Below, in pieces: positions 22,701-33,388 of a stretch of 64,000 bases of DNA (positions are counted from its first letter, which is position 1; each line of letters opens with the position of its first letter). Under the pieces are notes generated by a model. The model did no database searches. It was not told the DNA's origin and saw only the letters and a program-made list of their open reading frames with translations. The stretch spans positions 90,170,337 to 90,234,336 of the forward strand of contig CATIUR010000004.1 of the NCBI GenBank assembly GCA_949592205.1. Direction: 5' to 3'. Both the position numbers and the translations under genes were made by a program. This DNA comes from Helichrysum umbraculigerum. Lineage: Eukaryota > Streptophyta > Magnoliopsida > Asterales > Asteraceae.

Positions 22701-23180
22701 TTTATTAATTATGTTTTAATTAATAGTTTTATTAGTTTGAAATGGTACTAGCTTGACCGAATCTAATGCATATGTACGTTGGAGGTGTATGGGTCAAGTA
22801 GTTGACCGGTTCTTTAGGTGAACGTGGCTTTATTGGTTCTCTTCATGTACCCACGTTTTTGTCTTATAAGGCTGCTATATATATGCCTTATGTTATTAAT
22901 AAAAGTAGAAGACAGATTACAATGTAGTCATACGTGGGTTTTTGTTGGCTGCATTTTGCAGCAGTTTGTTTTTCTCTGTGTAGTGTTTTTTCCTTTTACT
23001 TTTGTGAGTTAATTAAGTGTGAGAGTTGCTCTTTGTTTACCAACAAATACGAGGGAAACGGTTGGTTAACCGCTCCACGGTTGGTGGACGATAAACGGCA
23101 CCTCGAGATGAAACAGAAAACAGTAAACTGCTAAAGATCACAAGACAAGATAGGAGAAACTTTTCTTGTAGAAAAGCCAT
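19782..23180 (-). CDS. XTH: Xyloglucan endotransglucosylase/hydrolase (XTH), exon 1 split by a retrotransposon
   Basis: XTH enzymes (glycoside hydrolase family 16) cut and rejoin xyloglucan in the plant cell wall. Four exons on the minus strand: 23180-23051 plus 21225-21124 (exon 1, interrupted by the element 21226-23045), 20982-20882, 20738-20530 and 20196-19782, all with GT-AG junctions. With the insertion and one 5-bp duplicate left out, the exons sum to 957 bp in one frame (318 residues), close to the family's usual 280-340. Visible are a signal peptide (Met-Ala-Phe-Leu-Gln, then a hydrophobic run), the catalytic motif HDEVDFELLG at the start of exon 3, Trp-Phe-Asp-Pro, and the C-terminal XET_C region with paired Cys and Asn-Trp-Val-Arg. 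A Tyr-Gly-Asn-Gly-Ser sequon follows the active site. The insertion separates the signal peptide from the catalytic domain, so this allele is probably null. Confidence 0.93.
21226..23045 (+). mobile_element. Miniature LTR retrotransposon (TRIM/LARD-like) in XTH exon 1
   Basis: 1,820 bp. LTRs are 21226-21653 and 22618-23045, 428 bp each, starting TGTTGGATTAATCGG and ending GTTTACCAACA. I see no difference between them. Flanks are AATAC on both sides (21221-21225, 23046-23050). A TTGGTATCAGAGC primer-binding site follows the first LTR, and a purine tract AAGGGGGTGAT precedes the second. The 964-bp interior has no long ORF. It holds internally repeated blocks (near 21768, 22045 and 22203) and a possible zinc-knuckle vestige (Cys-Lys-His-Cys) near 22457. 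It must have been copied by proteins from another element. Confidence 0.95.
21655..21667 (+). other. Primer-binding site (initiator tRNA-Met)
   Basis: TTGGTATCAGAGC one base after the LTR end; sets the plus-strand orientation of the miniature retrotransposon. Confidence 0.9.
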
Positions 23181-23263
23181 GATAATATTAGAGGAACAAA
23201 TATAATTAAGGCCGGAGAACAATTAGAGTGTGATTGTGTATATTTTGTAGGCCATTGAATTAG

Positions 23264-23275
23264 GTTTATATATAG
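23264..23275 (-). promoter_or_regulatory. TATA box of the XTH gene
   Basis: On the minus strand TATATATAAACC lies about 85-95 bp upstream of the XTH start codon (23180), a normal plant distance for a TATA box with a short 5' UTR. Confidence 0.65.
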
Positions 23276-23616
23276 TGGAATTATGGAAGTGTTTGTTAGT
23301 TGCTTGGCTGTTGTAAAGCTGGATGTATCTTTTTAAAGATAGTGCCAAAACATAGATGATCCCTGATTGATACATGTCGGATGATTGGCGGAGTAATAAA
23401 TTTATAATTTATTTATATAATAATATATGATTATTATGATTATGATTATGATTATGATTATGGTTAATTACCAACAAACTGTCATGATCATAGTATATCC
23501 AAATTCTGCTGGTTACTTGGTATTCTATTTAAGCTAGATCTATGTGATGCGTTTAATATTTGTTCAAAAATTAAAAAAATCTGACGCGTTAATATAAAAT
23601 TGGAGTACAAGAAAAA
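23276..23616. other. XTH upstream region; short (GATTAT)n tract
   Basis: AT-rich promoter-side DNA. A GATTAT/ATGATT repeat lies at about 23428-23463. No other motif is supported. Confidence 0.5.
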
Positions 23617-23794
23617 GAGAAATGATTGACTCCCAAAAAGTTTACAAATTTTTTTTACAAATGATATGGTCCAATAAGATGAAGAAAGAGAATTAGGAGA
23701 GAGACATAAAAAGTGAATTTGATTGGTACACTTATTATGTCACATCATTTTGTTAAAATGTTTTTGTAAACTCTTTGTGAATGTAGCATTTCTC
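23617..23794. mobile_element. Short MITE with inverted ends
   Basis: 178 bp with ends GAGAAATGATTGACTC and, in inverse, GAGAAATGCTACATTC; both ends continue into AGTTTACAAA. The superfamily is unclear because I could not confirm the target duplication. Confidence 0.65.
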
Positions 23795-24278
23795 CAAAAA
23801 GTCCATCGGTTTCTACATCACACAAAGTACAACATCTTTCATGTACGATTATGATTTACGATATACACATCATTTTCTATAATGTCCTAAGAGCACACCA
23901 ACGTCACCGTCAGTTGACCGTCGGTTGAAACCGACGGAAACGACACCGATGGCACGGAGCTCTCGGTTTTGACCTTCGGTTATCCGATGCACCATCGGCT
24001 TGGGGTGTGGGGTCGTGTAAGGTCCGCGAGTTGAATGAGCCGTGATAAGAAAAAGAAAAAATTAAAAATTAAAAACCAACGGCTACAATGCCTTTTTTTA
24101 TTTATTTTTTTTTAAAACCCACTTTTTCACTATAATAAACATCACCTTTTACCCATTATTCACACTACAATTTAAATATCTTTTAAACATTCCACACATT
24201 ACAATTCTCACTACTTTTAACATTTTCATACACCTCCATTTCAAACACAAAAACACTGTAAATTCATACACTACACCA

Positions 24279-25923
24279 CACTAGTACATAAATGGATATT
24301 TATGGCGGTGAAAAAGGCCATCTGAAGTGGTGATCTAATCGCCCCTGATGCCGACGACACGAAAGCCTGAACATCTTTTAAAGCGGTCAAACGACCGTTT
24401 CAAAGGCATGAATTTGAAGCGGTTAGTTTGCTTTAATAGAACGGTTGTTGGACAATAAATGAGATGTTTGTTGGGCTAATGAACCGCTTCAAAAGTCAAA
24501 CGAAAATTCAAAAGAAATTCACTTTTACCCCCAAAAGCATATATTCATTTTTAGTTTCCCGCTAATTACCCAAATATATTCATTAGTTTTACTTCAACTT
24601 ATACTTTAAATTCAAATTAATTTTCTTTCATGAAAAAAAAAGATTCCTTTTCAACTTATATAAATATACATACACAATAATTGAAATGAAAAATATCAAC
24701 CTGTTTTAATCGAACAAAAAATTACATATATCTTAAATAAACATTCCAAATTACAATAAATCAAAAATACATAGATTTGAACATAGCAGTACTGTATTAC
24801 AAGTCCTCAACCATATATTTATATAGGTAAAACTTCTTCAATTGCACTAGCGATACACTGTAACTCATCGCCCTTTCAGTAACCACTAGTCCACTCACTC
24901 ATTTGTTTCTTGAGGATACTGCAATAGAAATAAACACACTATAAATTATATATTATTTTTATGTTTATTGTATCTACATATACATAGAAGAAACCTATGC
25001 TCACCACAACAACCGATTGAAGTACAACTAGATGTGAGCCATCACCACGGACGAGATCTGAACACAAATACAGATATGTAAGAACACAGATCTGATGAAC
25101 CAAAAGACAGATCTAAAAAAAATATTAATTCATACTTTCTTTTAATCTTACATTAGATTACTGGTTTGCTGCCACCGTGACTCACTGTTATTCATCACCG
25201 GAAACACTTCAATCTATTTTCTATAGTGGGAAATAACTAAAATAAATCTTGCTTTTGTAAGTTAGTGGGTGGGTGCTGGAGATAATATGTGTGTGGTGGA
25301 GAAGATATGTGTGTATGTTTATTTATAAGTAAAATAAGAAAAGAAGAGCGGTTATTTGTTATTTTATAGCGCGGTTCTGAAACAACGTGTTATATAATTA
25401 TTTTGGAGCGGTTCTTGTTATTTTATAGCGCGGTTCACATAGCGCGGTTCATGTGAACCGCGCTATAAAATATGGGGCGTTATTTTATAGCGCGGTTCAT
25501 GTGAACCGAACTATAAAATACTTTTTATTATTTTATAGCGCGGTTCACAAAGAACGTGCTATATAATTATTTTATGGAGCGGTTCTTTGTTATTTTATAG
25601 CTCGGTTCACAAACTCATTTTTTTACTTTGGAAATAATCGCTCCATTTTATTCTATTTGAAACGGTTTTTTACTTAACCGTTCTTAAATTGTACTTTTTG
25701 AAGCGAGTTGTTTTAAACCGCCACAAATAATGGTACCTTTTGGAGCGGTGTTTACTAAACCGCTATAAATATAAGTAATTAGAGCGGGTTTTTTTAAACC
25801 GCTACAAGTAATGTCATTAAACCGTTTCAAAAAAAAATTTTGACCCACTTTTTATCTTTTATTGCGGTTTTCACGTAAAACCGCTATAACACTGCGCTCT
25901 AAATAGTCATTTTTGTACTAGTG
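24279..25923. mobile_element. Non-autonomous CACTA element inside the Harbinger element
   Basis: 1,645 bp with ends CACTAGTACATAAATG and, in inverse, CACTAGTACAAAAATG. Three-base flanks are CCA and TCA, two of three matching. The right half is packed with repeats of AGCGCGGTTC and its inverse GAACCGCGCTATAAAAT, the subterminal repeats that CACTA transposases bind. It lies directly upstream of the ORF1 start codon (25926), in what was its 5' UTR. No coding capacity. Confidence 0.82.
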
Positions 25924-25925
25924 TC

Positions 25926-26189
25926 ATGTCTAAAAACCACAAATCCAAATCCTAACCAAATGAGCAGCAAAATATTGAAAAAGATATGTGGCAAAATTTG
26001 TTAAACAATCCGATAACAAACCAACCTCCACCTATGGGATCGTTCTCCTTTCAATCAAACTAGGCCTCCTCGTCTCAACCTACGGGATTTGCACAATTCG
26101 CACCATTTGCAAATCCTTAGTCCATTTCACTCGATGAACCGGGAAACAACTACCAACATCAAGGGTGATACCAACAATTTTCCCAAAAC
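25926..26189 (+). pseudogene. N-terminal part of Harbinger ORF1, full of stops
   Basis: An ATG just right of the CACTA element opens a Gln/Asn/Pro/Ser-rich frame typical of the low-complexity N-terminus of these ORF1 proteins. It is broken by TAA, TAG, TAG and TGA codons. At least three could be former Gln codons changed by C-to-T transitions, as expected for long-methylated DNA. The hAT insertion at 26190 cuts it. Confidence 0.6.
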
Positions 26190-26994
26190 CAATGTTTTTA
26201 AAACCGAAAACCGGATCGAACCGGAAACGTCTCCAGGTCCGGTCGGACCGGGTGAACCGGCCGGCCGAACCGTTTTATCTTGAAAGGCTAAAAGCTGCCA
26301 AATACACATGGGATGATGGGAGCTGTTGCATGCATCGATGTACTATTCTTTTTGCTTTGACTTTTTTACATTGGGAATATATGCCAGCTGTATTCTTTTC
26401 ACCTACCTAGCCTATAGCCTTCTTATTTTTCTTTTATTATTATTATTTTCTAAATAAAAATAGATATACATTTTATACGTACATCCTTTTTCAAAGACAA
26501 CACAAGCCCTTCTCTCTCTAAAAACCACCTCTCAAATACTCTCTCTAAAACCTTCATTCTTCCCTTCAAAACCTTCATCATTCTACTCCCCATTTTTATC
26601 AAAGGGAAGTAACTTTACAAAAAAAAGTACAAACTTTACTTATACCCGCTAAAAATATTCCACTTTTTTGGTTTCTAATATCTCAAAAATGTTGTTACCT
26701 GCGAATTTTGATGGATATACCCACGATTTTGCCCGAAGAATGAAGAGGCGAGATGGTGGACGGAGATCTAGTTTGGTAGCGTAACTTTTAGTTTTGAAAT
26801 TCTAAGTAGGTTGCTAGGAAAGATCCGGTTCAAAACGAGTCAGAAAACCGGTTCAACCGGGTTGGACCGGAAACTCGCCCGAGTCATTGACTAGTCAACT
26901 CTTGGCCATAACCGGTTTCTATCCGGCCGGATTTCACTAAAAAAGCGGTTGAACCGGTTGGACCGGTCCGGTCTGGCCGGTTTTAAAAACATTG
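26190..26994. mobile_element. Non-autonomous hAT element (805 bp)
   Basis: Ends CAATGTTTTTAAAACCG and, in inverse, CAATGTTTTTAAAACCG form a perfect inverted repeat. They are flanked by the perfect 8-bp duplication CCCAAAAC (26182-26189, 26995-27002). The interior is rich in ACCGGTCCGGTC-like motifs in both orientations near the ends. A fragment of the same family is at 45675-45765. No coding capacity. Confidence 0.92.
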
Positions 26995-27193
26995 CCCAAA
27001 ACCCACATTGGTCACTAAACCCATAATTTTCACCGAACATTGGATTTTCATATTATTCACCAAACACACCAAACCCGAACTACCAACACGCTAACTTCTC
27101 CGTACCCGAAACACAACAATTACTAGAAAGTTCGGACGAGGCCGAAGGTGAACCTAAATCCGAAACCGAGACCCTAACCGACAAAAGGGGGAA

Positions 27194-27946
27194 ATGGTTC
27201 AAGTTCGGTGGAGCGACGATGAGGCGGAAATATTGGCGGAACGGTGGATACATTGTTCCAAAAATGGCGTTCAAGGAAACACTCAATCAAACAAGAGTTT
27301 TTGGAATAAAGTCCAATCCGGTTACAATTCCATTGCGCCCATTAAATGTAACCTTAATTCACTCACGGGCAACTGGAATAAAATTTCCCACGACACAAAA
27401 GTATTCCAACCCATATACAAACAATTTGCCGAGGTTTGCCCTCAAAGTGGTGTCGAAGACAATGACGTTTTAGCCGCGGCCCGAAAAGGTTTTATGCAAC
27501 AAATGGACAATCGTAAATTCATTTACGAGATTTGTTGGGATGTACTAAAAAAGTACCCAAAATTCTTTACCGAGCTGGGGGTCATGAGAAACATTCGTCA
27601 ATTCCAACCCGAACCCGAAGCCACCGATCTTCACGCGAACGACTTCACGATGCCTTCGTCTCTTGAAGCAAATATGAGAACGTTGTTCCAAGACGACACA
27701 ATACGTCGTCCACCGGGTCGAAAGTCGGCCAAAAGTTCGGATTCATCGGATGTCGGTTCGTCTTCAAGAATTAGTATACGTTCCGAAAAACTTGAAATCC
27801 TTGAAGCGGTTGAAAATACCGCCTTAATGTCACAAAAAATAATAACCACAATTACCGAGAACAATATCAAAAAAGCGGCCTACAAGGCGTCGAGCTTTCT
27901 TTGTAAAAAAATTGCAAAACGGGCCTCGAAAAAAGGACTCAAATAA
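27194..27946 (+). CDS. PIF/Harbinger ORF1: Myb/SANT-like DNA-binding protein
   Basis: A 250-codon frame. Residues 5-90 are a trihelix Myb/SANT-like domain (Arg-Trp-Ser-Asp-Asp-Glu-Ala-Glu, Ser-Phe-Trp-Asn-Lys-Val, Gly-Asn-Trp-Asn-Lys-Ile). A low-complexity Ser/Arg linker (Arg-Pro-Pro-Gly-Arg-Lys) follows, then a Lys-rich C-terminus like the NAM-associated domain. ORF1 proteins of Pong/PIF elements bind the element and work with the separate DDE transposase, which is absent here. An upstream in-phase acidic stretch (27106-27185) appears to belong to the same protein but is out of frame near 27190. The tail continues in another frame after 27946, so a small indel lies at each end. Plant annotations often mislabel such proteins as 'glutathione S-transferase T3-like'. 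Probably non-functional. Confidence 0.75.
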   Translation: MVQVRWSDDEAEILAERWIHCSKNGVQGNTQSNKSFWNKVQSGYNSIAPIKCNLNSLTGNWNKISHDTKVFQPIYKQFAEVCPQSGVEDNDVLAAARKGFMQQMDNRKFIYEICWDVLKKYPKFFTELGVMRNIRQFQPEPEATDLHANDFTMPSSLEANMRTLFQDDTIRRPPGRKSAKSSDSSDVGSSSRISIRSEKLEILEAVENTALMSQKIITTITENNIKKAAYKASSFLCKKIAKRASKKGLK

Positions 27947-28323
27947 ATATCAAGACAAGTATGGGGGACAAGATTCGGACGAAGACGAGGTCGAAGATGC
28001 GAACGAAGCCGACGAATTGAGCTCGGATTGGACTACTTTTATTTTAATTCTATTGTTTTTATTTTATAATTGTAATGTTTTTTTTTTTACTTATTGATAA
28101 TTATTTTGATGTTTTTTATTTTAATGAAATTAAATGTGTTTTGTTTTAATTATTGTGTTTTGTTTATTTAATTTATTAGTTATGGGTCCCTGGAAAAAAA
28201 AAGTGACGGAATACTGATGGCAGGGGCCTGTCAGTTTGTGGCAGTTTTGTGAAAAAGCTGACGTGACGCAGACGTAGCACGTTGGTTTCAGTCAGTTTCA
28301 AATTTCTGTTGGGAATGGTCTAA

Positions 28324-28720
28324 TGTTACGTTGCATACTGTATACGCACCAATTTTTGTGATGTACACATCGTTTATGCTTGGTTAATTTAAACCCATTT
28401 CGTGTTTCATGATTTAACAAATATCTCGTTAATGAGTTCGAGCATGTCTATAAGTTTACAAGGTGTAAATAAATTAAATTTACTCCTATACATTATTCAT
28501 GGTTAATCTGTTCTGTCTTATTTTATTTATATGATCTTCAAATAAACTGATAATCGATCTACGTATAATTAAGCATTTAACTTTGACATATCAAAGATTT
28601 ATGCAAATTTAAATGTTTCTTATTAATATTGTATTATAATATATGTTTTTTATCGTCCTTAATATTGTATAGAATCAGTCTGAAATGGGCAAATTTGTAT
28701 AGAATCAGTTTGAAATGGGC
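28324..28720. other. Intergenic; short tandem duplication at the right end
   Basis: AT-rich. Near 28662-28718 the phrase TATAGAATCAGTTTGAAATGGGC occurs twice in tandem. No gene seen. Confidence 0.5.
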
Positions 28721-29026
28721 GAATTATGTGACGAAAAATGTCATCGCATTTTCGTCTAGGGAGTTAAGAAGACTAGTGGACAGTAAGATTCTTACGGAAG
28801 AAAGAAGTAGAGTGGAGACTGTTTGGTGTAAGGTAGCTCCAAGGAAAGTGTGCATTTTTATATGGAGGCTTAGGAATGGAAGAGTTCCGGTTCAGGAGGT
28901 TTTAGATAATTTAGGCATTGATATTCATAGTGTTCTTTCTCCAAGGTGTGAAGAGGAAGTTGAATCGATTGACCATTGTTTTGTTAAGTGTAAGTTTTCA
29001 AGAGATGTATGGGATAAAATGTTTAA
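28721..29026 (+). pseudogene. LINE zf-RVT domain, first part
   Basis: The frame contains Ser-Ser-Arg-Glu-Leu-Arg-Arg, Val-Ala-Pro-Arg-Lys-Val, Phe-Ile-Trp-Arg-Leu, then Cys-Glu-Glu-Glu with His-Cys-Phe and Cys downstream, ending Asp-Val-Trp-Asp-Lys-Met-Phe. This is the zinc-binding reverse transcriptase domain at the C-terminus of plant L1 ORF2. The upstream reverse transcriptase core is absent (5' truncation). The frame runs exactly into the Mutator-like insertion. Confidence 0.8.
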
Positions 29027-30384
29027 GGGTAAAAGACAAAAATCGGCCACGTATTGCCAGTGGATACTCCAAGTATGCAACCTACTCTTTTTATTTTTCA
29101 TGTATGTAACCAACCGGGTAATTTTGTGTTATAATTTTCACAAGTTCAATATTACCTTCTCATATTATAAAATGCTGATTTGGCGTACACGTCAGTTGCC
29201 ACATAACCATTTTTGCCACGTCAGATGCACACGTCATCAATTTAGCTGAATATAATTAGGTTTCCCCTTCATTCTTTTAAGTAAAACAAACAAATATTTC
29301 ATCCGGTATTCTTTAATCTTAATACACACATACTCATACGATTTACAACGAAGAAGATGCCAACGATTAATTTTCAGAGATGACGAAATCAAACCAAATA
29401 TATACATAAACCGCTATCATTTTATCTTATAACGTCTCCGACATTCTTCTACTAACCTAGAAATCGTTCGTGGTTGTGTTGCGGCCGTTTCCGGCGGTGT
29501 AACGGCGGTTCTGTTCTGCAACTTGGTGTGGCGGTTGCGCGATTTTGGAACCCTAGATCTAGATATGATGATGGTCTGTAACGAAAACAAAATATTTGTT
29601 GGTCGTCGCTTTAGGCGCCACCGGAGGAAGGTTGAACCGGGGGCGGAGGTCAGGGATGACGATTGCAAACATTGAAAATGACGGTGTTGAGCTTAAAGAC
29701 TCGAGTGCTCTATGATTGTTGTAGTCAGATTGAGAAATAGACACGAATTTTGTACAGTGGGATCATCGAGGGTAGCCGGAAAAAAAAATGGGGACGAGAA
29801 GGTTAAGGGATATGAACATTGTTAGATTGATGATTGGCTGGGTTTTTAAATTTTCAACGAAACATATATTTATTATGAGTTATTATTACTTAATTAAATT
29901 AATACTAATAATTGTATAAATTGAATTAAATATAGAAAGTAAGGGATATGAACATTATTACATAAATCTAACTAGTGTCCTTAGGGCATTAGTTAAGTAG
30001 CATTTAATGAAGTAAATTTTCCATAAATAATATAAATCATAATTAATATGCATGTATAATAGAAATTAGTGAGTTTAATAAAAGATTTTTGTGATATATT
30101 TGGAATGTTTTAGTAAATTTAATGAGGCTTAACATATGCCCTTAGGGCATAAGTTAGCCAATCCCTTATAATATCCATGTCAGAATTAATATCCAAGTGT
30201 CATTTATTATAAAACTAAAAATTATTTGAAAATCAAGTTGACCGGTCAAACCGGTAACCAGTTACCATATTGCGTACATAAGTAAAAGTTTATATGGTTG
30301 GTTGCATACATGAGAAATAAAAATGGTAGGTTGCATACTTGGAGTATCCGCTGGCAGTACGCGGCCGATTTTTGTCTTTTACCC
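29027..30384. mobile_element. Mutator-like element (1,358 bp) inside the LINE
   Basis: Inverted ends start GGGTAAAAGACAAAAATCGG and stay related for about 100 bp (shared CCAAGTATGCAACC). They are flanked by the perfect 9-bp duplication AATGTTTAA (29018-29026, 30385-30393). The interior has a GC-rich segment (about 29440-29700) unlike its AT-rich surroundings, possibly captured host sequence as in Pack-MULEs. I cannot identify a source gene, and the small frames there are unconvincing. Confidence 0.9.
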
Positions 30385-30742
30385 AATGTTTAATTGGTGG
30401 GGGTTGGGTAATTGTAACATTGGGTCTATTGAAGAATTAGTTAATCATGAGGGTTTGGGTTCATTCACGAGTCAAAAGGTTTTAGCTTGGCGTGCATGTG
30501 TTTGGTCGGCATCATACTTGATTTGGAATCATAGAAATAGCAAAGTGTTTAAATCAAATGAGTATGCGGGTCCAGATTTATTTAAGGAAATACAAGTTAG
30601 ATCTTTTGAGTGGTTTACAGGTAGAGCCAAAAACGTGCGAATGTCTTGGATTGAGTGGAGAAATCCCACTGTTGGTCACACTTATTTGCAGTCTGCATTG
30701 TTCAAGGTTCCTGGTTATGTCTCGTTGATGTTGCCGTCTTAA
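30385..30742 (+). pseudogene. LINE ORF2 C-terminus, second part
   Basis: Continues the LINE reading frame after the insertion: Asn-Trp-Trp-Gly-Leu, Leu-Ile-Trp-Asn-His-Arg-Asn-Ser-Lys-Val-Phe, Trp-Ile-Glu-Trp, ending in TAA at 30740. The Ile-Trp-x-x-Arg-Asn block is typical of plant LINE C-termini. Leaving out the insertion and one 9-bp duplicate puts the two halves in the same frame. A 3' UTR of about 280 bp follows. Confidence 0.8.
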
Positions 30743-31026
30743 TTTGGTGATGTGGAGTTTTGGCCTTCTGACTTTCTGGATTTGTTCTTTTTGTGTTGAT
30801 AAAAATAGCTTCTGTCCTCTTTTGTTTTGTCATTTTCCCCAGGAAGGAAGTATATGGGTTTAGTTGGAGTTTTTGTGGGGCTTGTCTTCTGTTTCATGTT
30901 GATGTTGTATTTAGTTGTTTTGTCCCATTTTACTCCTTGTAAAGGGGCTTGGTTATGTAGTTATTTGTGACTCTGTTGGTTTGTTATTTGTTTTAAGGTA
31001 ATATAAAAGTCTACTTATTCTAAAAA

Positions 31027-31415
31027 GGGTTAATGACGCAGATAGGTAACGAATTTTACATTTTTTACCGAGTTAAGGTACAAACCTAATTTATTATTTT
31101 GGTAAGTAGAAAACTTTCATATTTTGTGTTGATTTAGGTAACTAACTTTTTTTTATGACCGGTTTAAGTTATAAAATGATGAGGTGTCAAATAAAAACTT
31201 ACACGTGACGGTTTATTGATGAAGTACGTGGCATTTTAAAAATTGAAAAATCAGCTAAAAAATCAAAATGACTGGTTGCTCGGGTCACCAAAAGGTATAT
31301 TCCCTAACTCGAATTTATTTTTTGAAAATTCATTACCTATCAGAGTAATAATTTGGGTTCAGACCCTAACTCGGTAAAAAAGAGAAAGTTCGTTGGCGAT
31401 ATGTGCCATTAACCC
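31027..31415. mobile_element. Mutator-like MITE (389 bp)
   Basis: Ends GGGTTAATGACGCAGATAGG and, in inverse, GGGTTAATGGCACATATCG, related for about 50 bp. Flanks are TTCTAAAAA (31018-31026) and TTCCAAAAA (31416-31424), eight of nine matching. Confidence 0.85.
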
Positions 31416-32050
31416 TTCCAAAAATATCAACATTTTTCTAAAAATACTACTATATTTTGCACTTTACGAAAAAAGCGACCTAGGATTCTTAGACGTACGT
31501 GTTTTACTTTTAGGTCAACTTCTATGTGGACTATGACTCTATGAGACGATGTTTACCTGGATTTTCCTTATTCCACTGATTAGCCGAATCCAATTAAAAG
31601 TCATAAATAAAGATATCCGAATGTTGACAGTATACATTTGAATAAATTAATAGATTTAGCATCAACTATATTATAATTTTTTTTTAACAGCAATTTAAAG
31701 TGCTCAACCAGAAGCATAAAAAAACTTACATCGAAAGGAGAGGGTTTTTTATCCACTCGTCCCAAGTAAAACAAGATTTCTTATTCCTACTAGAAAACCA
31801 GAAAAAAGAATAGCTAACAATACTATCAAAAAGAAGGTTTTTTTCGGTTATTCTTGCGCGAGAATACTTCGTCATTCCGGAACTTCCAAATCAATCACCA
31901 TCCGCAAAATGCAATAGTCTCCACAACGGATCTCTTGGCCAAAGAAACAAAACTGTCATCTATGTTGTCACACCCCCTATTTTATGATTTACGGAAGCGA
32001 TGATTTGGGTGTGACTAATCAAATATCAAAACACCAAGATTACAACAAAC

Positions 32051-32863
32051 TGTTGGAGGAAACCGTGTAATAGGGTAGAGATTTCAATGACCGGATATCC
32101 CTTTGAATCGTGTTATCACTTTCCGAAAACAACAATTCGACCCTATATGCCTTGGGTTACACGAATTTTGTTTTGGGATAAGACAAAGAGTGTTCTTGAT
32201 TGAGGCAACAATTCAAGAACCATGTTGCTAGAGAGTGTTTATGTGTAGTGATTGATCCTCTCATGTGAATCCATTGTTGGAGTTATATAGCTCCCAACAA
32301 TCAATGGAGTTAAATTGGTATTATATAACCAATTATGATCTCCATTAAGCTATTTCAGTTTCAAACCCTTTTGCATTCATGGATCATTAATGTATTAATG
32401 ACCATAAAGTCCAGCAGGTAAGCCAATGAAGAGTCTCAACAAAACGGGTCAAATTTGCCACCTGACCCGTTTGGCAAAATCTACACTCAGGCTTCAAAAT
32501 CATCCATCAGGTATCATGAATCAGCAACAAGGCCTTCATAATCAGCAATCAGGTTTCCTGTCTGGCAATAGGCTTCTGTCCGTGTTTAGGCCTCTGTCTA
32601 GAAGGAGGCTTATCAGCACTCAGGTCTAGAAAATCAGCCACATGGTTATGAAAATCAACCATCAGGACATTAAAATCAGCAATCAGGTATTTTGTCTAGA
32701 AATAGGCCTCCGTCTTAGACTAGGCCTATTTCAATAATACCATGAATTTCCGCAATAGCTTTTAACCAGGGATGTTATCGACTTGATGGGCGTACACTCC
32801 GTACCTCCTAACCCATTTCCAAGTCTAATAACCATATCCCACAATTACACCAAATTACTAACA
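32051..32863 (-). repeat. Copia LTR (3' LTR)
   Basis: 813 bp, nearly identical to 37015-37827. In plus orientation it starts TGTTGGAGGAAACCG and ends AATTACTAACA. A repeated ATCAGGNNT-type phrase fills its middle. The 67-codon frame present in both LTRs is not a gene. Confidence 0.95.
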
Positions 32864-33388
32864 ATCCTCCCCAATTTAGTGTAATTCTTTTACATGAGAT
32901 AAGCAAGCAAAACAAAACTTATGCATAAATGAAAATGTCTTGAAGATTGAATTTCCATCTTAGTACATTACACATTTCAAATATTCGAGAATCGGGGTGT
33001 TCTAAGAATTGAACCCTTCAACCCATTTGAATACCTGAAGATAATATACACACAAGTTTTCAAATACTCTAAAGCGATCTTGACACTATACAAGCCATGT
33101 GTCCATATCCATTCATGAATGTTACAAAGCTAAAAGTCCAAAGCTTTTTGAAGCGGCAAAACTTCACATTCACATAGGTAGTTCCTTTACTTCATGCACC
33201 TGCTTTTGCACTTTTTCAAAGGAGCTATTAAGAAGTAAACTTCAACCTAACCTCAGCAGGTCCGAGCACATAACCTTGGGATGACATGTATATAACAATG
33301 TGCTCCAATTTCTAAGTGTAAGCTTTCCACATTGAATTCAGCTCCTAATTCATATCAGGAGGGAATTGGGTGTCTTACCATTAGAAAT

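Larger units (their letters stand above)
23891..28320 (+). mobile_element. PIF/Harbinger element with ORF1, hit by CACTA and hAT insertions
   Basis: Ends are GAGCACACCAACG and, in inverse, GACCATTCCCAACAG, flanked by TAA on both sides (23888-23890, 28321-28323). The 4,430-bp span contains a Myb/SANT-like ORF1 but no DDE transposase. Two later insertions account for about 2.45 kb: CACTA 24279-25923 and hAT 26190-26994. It is an ORF1-only, non-autonomous derivative. Confidence 0.8.
28721..31026 (+). mobile_element. 5'-truncated LINE (L1-type), interrupted by a Mutator-like element
   Basis: Only the end of the LINE polyprotein and its 3' UTR are present: 28721-29026 and 30385 to about 31026, with the element 29027-30384 between them. 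A later MITE (31027-31415) sits at its 3' end, obscuring the poly-A tail and target duplication. Confidence 0.75.

Noticed and set aside
21426..23012. Two identical 64-codon frames
   Set aside because: They are the same stretch of the two LTRs of the miniature retrotransposon, not genes.
29417..29744. Minus-strand 60-83-codon frames in the Mutator-like element as a captured gene
   Set aside because: No domain, splice structure or start context was recognisable; only the GC-rich composition is noted.
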